Shown: positions 55,839 to 64,000 of the stretch, piece by piece | Layout of the letters: every line of letters starts with the position of its first letter | Numbering within the stretch: position 1 is the stretch's first letter | Source of the DNA: Strongylocentrotus droebachiensis | Lineage: Eukaryota > Echinodermata > Echinoidea > Camarodonta > Strongylocentrotidae | Assembly: GCA_035222895.1 (NCBI GenBank) | Contig: JAVYIG010005341.1 | Location: 62,001 to 126,000, forward strand | Reading direction: 5' to 3' | Length of the DNA stretch: 64,000 nucleotides | Position numbers and translations under genes: made by a program | Notes under the pieces: generated by a model | Databases searched by the model: none | What the model was told of the DNA's origin: nothing | What the model saw: only the letters and a program-made list of their open reading frames with translations

Positions 55839-56927
55839 CTGTGAGACAAATTTTAAATATAGCTTTATACATTATAATATGGCTGGAAATGCTATAATCT
55901 AAACCTAGGCAAACCTGAGAACATAATTTAGGGAATGAATATCAAATATCTGTATAACATATATGTATCATCGTATAAAAAAAAAAGTGTCATCATATAT
56001 TGAAATATGGTACAATACACATTTCAAAAAATATTTATGGATTTGGGTTAACAAAATTGAAATTAGATTTCATAGATCTAGAGGTCTACATAAGTTTTTT
56101 TCCTCATTTCTTGGTCCTGATTGCGAACTGGATCCCCCTTACAGAATGCGCATATTCTTATGTCGAGAAGTGTTATGTTTTCCTGTATGCTTGACTGTGC
56201 CTGTTGTAAATCATAGTGTATGGTAATACATGTACAATGATGTGATGCTAGTAAAGACTTCATTACTGTGTCTTGTTTTGACTCGATTGAGATCACTCAC
56301 TTTAATATTCACTTACATCAGTAGTAGCAGGCACTGGCACTATTGGTCACTGTCATGTCTATGATTATGTTTGGATTCATTTATGAAATGAAATGTCCTG
56401 GGATATTTCCATTTGAGCTAGTAGTTAGTTAGTTATTAGACTAACGATAGACTTGGGGCTTTCCACTGCTACACGGCATGAGGTCTAACTAACTGTAATG
56501 AGTTTCACTCACAATCATAGCCTAGGTCTAGATCTATGTGATTTGTGTTCTATTTTAAATGTAATAAAACAACTTTCCTGAGAATTCAAAGAAATGCACA
56601 ATATTAATTTATCCAGAGACTAGTTCACATATGAATCGTTTAAGTTTGGTCCCAGACGTAAACAATCATATCTGATAGATACACGACCGACAATAACTCA
56701 ACACACACAAACACATACATGACAGACACAAACCAAAAACAAACAAAAAAGTGAACTAGTGGGACCGATCTAACAAAATCGGTACAATCAGTCAGATATA
56801 TTAGCTGATTCTCAACATTATGCCCACATTCAATCAACATAATGTAATAGTAACATTTTTTGTCTCAAAATGATGACAAATTTAACTTTTTTCTTGGTTT
56901 TTAAAACAAATAATTGCAAACACTTAC

Positions 56928-57000
56928 CAAATTCGGGAGTCACAGCAGATTACAAAAGTCCAATGGCAACCGTCCGCCGCGTATAAATTACGTCACGCGC
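56928..57000 (-). promoter_or_regulatory. Candidate non-coding first exon and promoter of the transposon gene
   Basis: A consensus donor GTAAGTG (56921-56927, minus) follows 'ctgtgactcccgaatttg'. Upstream lie GCCATTGG (inverted CCAAT) and TGACGTAA (ATF/CREB-like) in a small CpG-rich patch beside the right terminal repeat. No minus-strand TATA box is evident; TATAAAT occurs on the plus strand at about 56984. The start site is unknown. Confidence 0.4.
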
Positions 57001-57479
57001 GCGTTCACGACCTAGCTTCTGCTGGGAAGACTTTTGATATTTGGCTGCCTACGCCATTTTCATATTGGTGTATTACGTAACAATTACGTAATTATATGAA
57101 TTAAAAAGCACATCGTTCGAAAGGTCTTGAGAAGATCTACACATTTTTACCGAAATTTGAAAATCAAAAATTTCCCCAAATTTTGAGTTAACGCCCTTCT
57201 GCCGGGCACACGACGAGTTATGAAGGTTTATTAAAAAAAAAAACTTTTTACCCATCTGACCTTTGAGCCCGTGTTTAGAAATAAATGAACACTATAATAT
57301 AATATTATATCAGGCTCCTACTCTCTATAATAGTTTATTATTAATAACTGTTAAAATAATCATAAATCGATGAGGAAGAGAAAATACGAAATGTTCAATT
57401 TGAGGTTTCAGAAGATAATTAGAGTTTATAGATTACTCTCGATTATTCTTATAATGAATAATAACTCGTACAGTTAAAA

Positions 57480-58960
57480 TAAAGCGGGCTCCGAAACTCT
57501 ATGACGGGCTCCAATCCTCTGCGAAGTATTAAAATAATCATAGAACATTATGAAAAGAGGAAAAAGAGGCGGTGACGGTTTGTTGAAACTGATCTTATAT
57601 CAATTATGCAGTGTTCTGAGATAAAATTTAGTACAAAATATACCCCTAAAATACTTGGAATGGCAAGGCTTAAAACCTGTATTGATCTATGTACAGCTAT
57701 AGCGGGCTCCGAAACTCTATGACGGGCTCCAATCCTCTGTGAAGTATTAAAATAATCATAGAAAATGATGAAAAGAGGAAAACGAGGTGGCGATTTGTTA
57801 AAACTGATGTTATATAAATTATTTAGTGTTCTGAGATAAAATGTATTACAAATAAACCCCTAGAATACTTGGAATGGCAAGGCTTAAAACCTGTATTGAT
57901 CTATAGGGCTCCGAAACTCTATGACGGGCTCCAATCCTCTGCAAAGTATTAAAATAATCATAGAAAATGATGAAAAGAGGAAAATGAGGTGACGATTTGT
58001 TGAAACTGATCTTATATAAATTATGCAGTGTTCTGAGATAAAATGTATTACAAATAAACCCCTAAAATACTTGGAATGGCAAGGCTTAAAACCTGTATTG
58101 ACAATGTACGTATACAGCTAAAGCGGGCTCCGAAACTCTATGACGGGCTCCAATCCTCTGCGAAGTATTACAATAATCATAGAGATGATGAAATAAGGAA
58201 AAGAAAGTGACGATGTGTTGTAATTTAAGTTATATAAATGTGTTGTAGTTGATGATATATAAATTACAAGTGTTGTGAGATAAATAGAGTACAGAATAAA
58301 CCCCTAAAATACTTGGAATCGCCAGGCTTAAAACCTGTATTTGACAATGCACGTACAGCTATTAAAAGCGGGGGCTCCGGAACTCTATGACGGGCTCCAA
58401 TCCTCTGCGAAGTATTAAAATAATCATATAGAAATGATGAAAAGAGGAAAATGAGGTGACGATTTGTTGAACCTGATGTTATATAAATTATGCAGTGTTC
58501 TTAAAATAAATTTAGTACAAAATAATATACCCCTAAAATACTTGGAATCGCCAGGCATAAAACTTGTATTGACAATGTACGTACAGCTAAAGCGGGCTCC
58601 GAAACTCTATGACGGGCTCCAATCCTCTGCGAAGTATTACAATAATCATAGAGATGATGAAATAAGGAAAAGAAAGTGATGATGTGTTGTAATTGATGTT
58701 ATGTAAATAACGAGTGTTCTGAGATAAATTTAGTACAGATAAACTCCTAAAATACGTGGAATTGCCAGGCTTAAAACCTGTATTGATATATACGTAATTT
58801 CATAGAAATTATGAAAAGAGGAAAATTAGGTGACGATTTGTTGAAACTGATGTTATATAAAATTAATTATGTAGTGTTCTGAGATAAAATTTAGTAGAAA
58901 TATACCCCTAAAATAATTGGAACCGCGAGGCTTAAAACCTGTTTAGATCAACGTACAGCG
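57480..58960 (+). repeat. SatA tandem array 3 (about 6-7 units)
   Basis: Anchors 'gcgggctccgaaactctatg' lie near 57484, 57702, 58124 and 58591, with variants near 57906 and 58370. Types I and II are both present, and units near the right end are degenerate, ending at 'aacgtacagcgggctcctaa'. Confidence 0.9.
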
Positions 58961-59796
58961 GGCTCCTAAACACTTTACTTTCCTTGGAATCGCCAGGTTT
59001 AAAACTTGTACTGATAAAATAATGTAGGCCTAGAGCTTCAAGGGACTTGTTAACATCATTCAGACCAGAGAAAATAGATGTGCAATAAAGATAATCTGAA
59101 AGTTTGAGTGAAAACAGACCATTCTTAATGATAACAATTGGAAAAACTGATCTAATCGATACCTTAATTCTCCCAATTAATTACTAGGTGAATGTAAATC
59201 GTCACAAAGCAATGAATTGGCTCTATATACAATATTCCAAACAATTAATTGTTGAAATATTTTTAAGAGCCCGTCTTAATATGTCTTATTTCAATGGGAA
59301 AACGTTTAGGAAAATAAAAAAATGGTTTGGAGAATTTACTTTTAGAGGGTGTTGCACAGTGACGCCTTCCTAGAAAACCATAAATATCTTTGTGGTTTGA
59401 ATGTTTTTTCAGAATTTTTTGCATGTTGGAAGGTAAATCGTACAGTAGAAGATTATAATAAATAACATTTCATACAAAAATTACGTAATTTTTTCATCAA
59501 CCTTCAACAATGTTACTGAGTCACTTTAAGGGCTCACAAAGTCCATAAGGCTCTTATAAAAAATTACACCTAGACCTTGTGTCCGGACAGCAATACAAGC
59601 AATAGGCAAATCGTTTGAGAATTATGTTTATAAGGCACACAATGATGACTATTTTGTTCAATCCAAAGGCCTCAAAGGTGTCCGGAGACACGACCCCCCC
59701 CCCCCCCGTCCTACAGTACACTGTGATAAAAAGGAGTGTAATTTTGCACCCTTCGAATGTAACAATATTGAGCACCTTTGCACCCTTGAAGCCGAG

Positions 59797-62311
59797 CAGG
59801 CGCGGATCCAGTATTTCTTAGGGGGAAGGGCGAATAGAAATCATGCGAGCCACATATTAATTGGTACGTAATGAGACAAAACTTTTTTTTTTTTATGGGG
59901 GGGGGGGGGGGGAGAAAAAAACCCGCACCACCACCAATCTTACATGCAGGCCCCGCCGAACGTTTTTCAAAGTGGGTGGGGGGAGGGGGGTGGGGGGGGG
60001 GTTCAAGTACTTACGATCAGGTAGAGCGTAGCGTGAATTGGGGTGGGGTCTAGAGGCAGAGTCCCTGGGAGCTCAGGGGGCATTTAATTACGGTCAAATG
60101 AGCATTTTTTTGGTACCTTATTCATGACACTTGCAGGTCACTATTTGGCATGGGTCCAGGGGAGCTGAGCCCCATGAATCTCAGGTAATTGAGGCATTTT
60201 ACAACGGTCAGATAAGCATTCAGGGGCCTGCCTTATAGGGCCCCTTGTGGGGTCGAGGAGACGGAGCCCCGGAAGCTCAGGTGTTTTAGGCATTAAATTA
60301 CGGTCAGGGGAGCATATTTTGATACCTTATTTGTAACACTAGCAGGTCACAAATTAGTGGGATCCAGGGGGCGAAACCCTAGGAAGCTCAGGGGTTTTAG
60401 GCATTAAATTACAGTCATATGAGAATCCAGGGGCCCGCTTTAGGTACCTAGTTGGAATCCAGGTTAGGGTTAGGGGTTTTTGGCATTTAATAACGGTCAG
60501 ATGAGCATACTTTGATACCTCATTATTTTGTGACACTGGCGGGATACTATTTTGTCTTTCTTTCTATTTCTCTTTAATATGCTTTTTTTTAAAGTGTGTG
60601 TGTGGGGGGGGGGGGGGGGCTCCAGCCCCTAGCCCCCCTGTCCGCGGGCCCTGACATGTAGACGTGTTGTCGTCGAGTAGCTACGTCACCGGACTGTCGA
60701 TCAAAAGGTCCGCGGTTCGAGTCCCGCCATGGAATTAATGTCCTTTGGCAAGACATTGATCTACATTTGCCACTCTCCACTCAGGTGTTAAATGGGTACC
60801 CGATAGGATGCGAAAGCCAATGTGGTATGCTTAGCAATCTCTCGTTGGAATGCTCCCTAGGGAGTGGAGAAAGTGCATAGCCTACATTGTGTGCGGGGAA
60901 GCCAGAATCCGATGACCGGGTAATAATGTAAAAGCGCTTGGAAACTCGGACATTCCCGACGTTTATATAAGCAAAAATATAATAATTATTATTAATAACT
61001 AAGGCCTCTAAATAAGCATATTTCTTGCCTGACTATAAATTTGGGAATTTGTTATTTTACAACAAACGCATACAAAATTATAGTTTAATAAAAATTTATG
61101 AAAAAACCCGGAAAATTACGTAATTTCAGAAATACTTGGAAATCACCTGTATCAAGTTAAAAATAAATGACATTTGACTTTTATTTGGGAGGGGGGCAAC
61201 TGCCTCCAAGCCCCCCCCCCCCATCAGTACGCCAGTGGTGACCAATGGTGTATCTGGCGCTTGGTCTCGTTGGGGGGGGGGGGGGGCGCAAAAGCATATC
61301 CCACGCCTGTCATATCTTGTTCAGAATATGGGAAGGGGAGGGCTTTCACCAGGCTTTCACTCCCGCCGGAAGAATATTCTGAGATTTTAAAATCCATACG
61401 GAGCATTGTAATGGCTAAATTCTGAAAGAAAATGTATTCCTCCTTCATATTTTGTTCGGTAATGAATAAGGGGGTGTTTTAGAATTTTAAAGACACCCTT
61501 TATCTTTGTTTTATCTATGACACCCCTCCCCCCTGCCCCCACAAAATAATAGTGTTGTTGTTGTTGTTGTGTGCTAACCCCCCCCCCCCCTCCGCTTATT
61601 CACCGGCTGGCTGATTCGCCGCTAAATTGGGAAACAACAAACAAGTGCACCTTGCCCCCCACCCCCTGCCTCTCCCCCCAAAGGGAATATGTTGACTCCT
61701 TGTTTGCGGGAAATATCGCAACTTATCCCCCTACCTGTCTTCTTCCTCTTTTTTTCTTTCCCTTCCCTTCCTTCTCTCTATTTTAAGTTTGCTGGTGGAG
61801 GCAAGGGCCTTTCGGCCCCACACCCCCCCCCGACCGCAATATTATTGATCTCCCCTTCTGTTCACCCTTTTCTTTTCTTCTTCCTCTTTTTCCTTTTCCA
61901 TTCCTTCTTTCTTTTTCTGGCGGGGAAGGGGGGGGGGGGTGGGTGGAGAGGCAAGGGCCTTTTGCCCCCCCCCGATCCACAACTTGTTTGCGGAAAATCG
62001 CAACTGATATCCCCCTCCTTTTCTTTTCTTCTTCCTCTTTTTTTCCTTCCCTTTATGTCCTCTTTTCCTTTTTTCTTTCCCTTTCCTTGCTTCTCTCCCT
62101 TTTTTTTGCTGGGGGAGAGGGGGCAGAGAGGCAACAGCTACGGAGGCAAGGCCCTTTCGTCTCCCCATTTACTTTTTCTTTTCTTCTTCGTTCTTTCCCA
62201 TTCTCTCCTCTTTCCCTTTCACTTCTTTTCCTTCTCTCTCTCTCTCTCTCTCTCTTTTGGCGGAGGGGGGGGGGGGGGACAAGGCACCTTCGGCCTCCTG
62301 GATCCGCGCCT
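59797..62311 (-). mobile_element. Mirror copy of the hAT-like element, enlarged
   Basis: GCAGGCGCGGATCCAG at 59796 and CTGGATCCGCGCCTGC near 62297-62312 are the ends. SatB units lie at 60030-60540. The pyrimidine tract (61700-62260) mirrors the purine tract at 42780-43490. A 1.1-kb stretch (about 60400-61540) absent from the left arm contains the SINE below and another CAGTACGCCAGTGG end (61226). Confidence 0.65.
60655..60992 (+). mobile_element. Full-length tRNA-derived SINE
   Basis: Head: 'gtcgagtagctacgtcaccg' and GGTTCGAGTCCCGCC give tRNA box A/D-arm-like and box B elements. Body: 'tcctttggcaagacattgat' and 'caggtgttaaatgggtaccc' are the conserved core seen in many deuterostome and mollusc SINEs. 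Tail: 'gtaaaagcgcttggaaactc' and a short TAATTATTATTAAT end. It lies in right-arm-only sequence, so it inserted after the duplication or was lost from the left arm. Confidence 0.8.
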
Positions 62312-62820
62312 GCTTGAAGGTGCATAGTTGCATCTTTAAGGGTGCAGATGGCCATTTCCTGGTGCAAACAAGTACAAAAGGGCTGTCAAAGAATCTGAGT
62401 TAGGTGATTGTGCTTCACATTGGAAATTGCCTAATATAACAGACAGAAGAAAGTAAACATATACAACATAATCATTACAATCAATACAATAAAGAAATAA
62501 GCTAAAGGGATATAAATTGTCAAGATTATCAATTTAATAAACCGGTACAGGGTAGAGGTAATAAATAAACCAGCAATAATGTTGAATAAACAATCAAATA
62601 ATATTGGAGGAACCTTATATTTTGTTAATAGACAATGATAGAAGCCTGAAAATCTGAATTCAATAATGGTTTCATGTGAAGGAATTACTCCACTGAAAAT
62701 ATTGGTACGTAATGGTGACACCGGCAGTGGCAATTTTTTTTTTTTTTTTTTTGGGGGGGGGGGATAGACCAAAAAAAAAAAACCACCACCCAACTCTTAC
62801 ATGCAGGCCCCACTGAACGT
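62312..62820 (-). repeat. Arm DNA mirrored at 41920-42745
   Basis: AT-rich, with T18/G11 at 62736-62763. The 320-bp segment present at 42038-42362 in the left arm is missing at about 62698, giving an exact deletion or insertion point. Confidence 0.7.
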
Positions 62821-62829
62821 TTCTCGGCG

Positions 62830-63650
62830 CGGGTCAAGTGGTGGAGCCCCCAGAAGCTCTGGGGTATAGGCATTTAATTACTGTCAGATGAGCATATTTT
62901 GATACCTTATTAATTTATGACACTGGCAAGGCACAAATTGGTGTGGGGCCCAGGGGATGGAGCCCCCAGAAGCTCAGGGGTTTTATACATTAAATTATCG
63001 TCAGATGAGCATATTTTTATACCTTATTTGTGACACTGGCAGGTCGCGAATTGGCGTGGGGTCCAGGTGGCGGAGCCCCCAGAAGCTCAGGGGTTTTGGG
63101 CAATAAATTACGGTCAGATGAGCATATTTTTATACCTTATTTGTGACACTGGCAGGTCGCGAATTGGCGTGGGGTCCAGGAGGCGGAGCCCCTGGAGGCT
63201 CAGGGGTGTTGGGCAAGAGATTTCAGTCAGATGAGCATATTTGTATACCTTATTTGTTACACTGGCATGACACAAATTGGTGTTGGGTCCAGGGGGCGGA
63301 GCCCCCAGAAGCTCAGGGATTTTATACATTAAATTATCGTCAGATGGGCATATTTTTATACCTTATGTGTGACACTATACCAGGTCACGAATTGGCGTGG
63401 GGTCCAGGGGACAGCCCCCGGAAGCTCACCGGATTTGGGCAATACATTACGATCAGATGAGCATATTTTGATGCTTTATTTGTGACACTGATAGATCGCG
63501 AATTGGCGTGGGGTCCAGGAGGCAGAGCCCCTGGAGGCTCAGAGGTATTGGACAATAGATTACGATCACATGAGCATCCAGGGGCCCGCCTTAGGGCAGT
63601 GGTTGTGTTCAGGGGGCAGAGTCCCGGAAGCTCAGGGCTTTAGGCATTTA
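62830..63650 (-). repeat. SatB array in right arm (about seven units)
   Basis: Units of ~115-123 bp: 'ggggtccagggggcggagcc', 'cccagaagctcaggggtttt', 'cagatgagcatatttttata' and 'ccttatttgtgacactggca'. They mirror 41085-41900. Open frames here are repeat translations. Confidence 0.85.
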
Positions 63651-64000
63651 GAAAGAAAGAAAAAAAAGAAAAGGAGAAAAAGGAAACATAAGAAAGAGAG
63701 GAGAGAGAGGGTGGTAAGAGCCTAAGAGAAGAGGGGTGAGAGTAAGAGAGCAAAGGGAATGTGGGTGGAGTCGCCACGTCGAAACAGCAAGAAAGAGACG
63801 CATAGATAATTATGTTGCTATGTCGGGTCCGCTGTGTCGGCATTCTTGCTCTATCTAGCTCGTGTACTATATCAATGCAGAAGTTTGAATTCGGTGAGAT
63901 GTTTAATGTCGGTCGGCCGGCAATTTTTTTTCTCCCTACGAACTGTGACTTTTTATCGGACAAAGAAACATTTTTGAAAATTCAGACAATTTCTCTGATA

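Larger units (their letters stand above)
49775..57215. mobile_element. 7.44-kb DNA transposon carrying a spliced candidate gene
   Basis: The termini share GTCGTGTGCCCGGCAGAAGG followed by GCGT(A/T)AA in inverted orientation (49777 and 57214). AGT lies on both sides (49772-49774, 57216-57218). Copy 1 of the end unit (35597-35615) and copy 2 read through the site uninterrupted, which proves insertion. Subterminal copies of the CGGCAGAAGGGCGT motif lie at about 50008, 50058, 50084, 50136 and 57014. A leftward gene with a non-coding first exon near the right end is described separately. No transposase motif is recognised, so it may be non-autonomous, or its enzyme may be the unrecognised gene. 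Exact ends are uncertain by 1-2 bp. Confidence 0.85.
57216..64000 (-). repeat. Right arm of giant inverted duplication (outer part)
   Basis: Together with 49211-49774 this is the inverted copy of 39557-49055. It still matches at the window edge ('cagacaatttctctgata' against 'tatcaaagaaattgtctg' at 39562), so the arm extends further right. Right-only sequence: about 60400-61540, with a SINE. The SatA part is shorter than in the left arm. Confidence 0.9.

Overview
The window is animal DNA of the compact, repeat-rich kind found in marine invertebrates. A sea urchin or another echinoderm is the most likely source. This is inferred from the repeat families (CGGAGGCAT elements carrying TGACCTTTGACCT motifs, a DIRS-type tyrosine-recombinase relic, tRNA-headed SINEs, hAT/piggyBac-like MITEs), not from a marker gene. 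There are no bacterial-style genes. Almost every long open frame is a translation of tandem repeats or homopurine tracts. Real coding content lies in short spliced exons.

Host gene (1-32 kb, possibly to 35 kb, minus strand). Seven exons (31662-31787, 28846-28947, 21805-21898, 21089-21118, 18379-18491, 16658-16847, 376-463) join in perfect phase to about 247 codons. They encode the PX domain and the start of the BAR domain of a sorting nexin most like the SNX5/SNX6/SNX32 group. The 3' end lies left of the window. A candidate first exon ending in ATG sits at about 35009.

Introns of that gene. They are packed with nested repeats: a piggyBac-like MITE containing a hAT-like MITE inside a CGGAGGCAT element (2.2-5.8 kb), tRNA-SINE pieces (5.9, 18.9, 25.3 kb), a decayed DIRS-like retrotransposon (11.1-13.0 kb), a foldback element (13.6-14.0 kb), a LINE tail (22.6 kb), further CGGAGGCAT copies (20.1, 27.7 kb), and several TIR elements with internal arrays (23.6, 29.3, 32.0 kb).

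Right part (35-64 kb). This is a repeat mega-structure. A unit with a sharp edge at GGTCGACACTAT is followed by a ~215-240 bp satellite (called SatA here). It occurs three times: at 35.1-37.6 kb, reversed at 45-49.06 kb, and forward at 49.2-59 kb. The last two are the heart of an inverted duplication with arms 39.56-49.06 kb and 49.21 to at least 64.0 kb. The arms also carry a second tandem repeat (SatB, ~94-123 bp), homopurine tracts and hAT-like ends. The right arm is broken by a 7.44-kb insertion (49775-57215). It has inverted terminal repeats, an apparent AGT target duplication and two empty-site counterparts in this window. It carries a leftward, intron-containing candidate gene (55.2-57.0 kb) whose reading frame looks broken by a missing A.

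The features most worth following up are the transposon with a spliced cargo gene, the giant inverted duplication with dimeric satellite, and a set of TIR elements whose arms are built from short inverted iterons.
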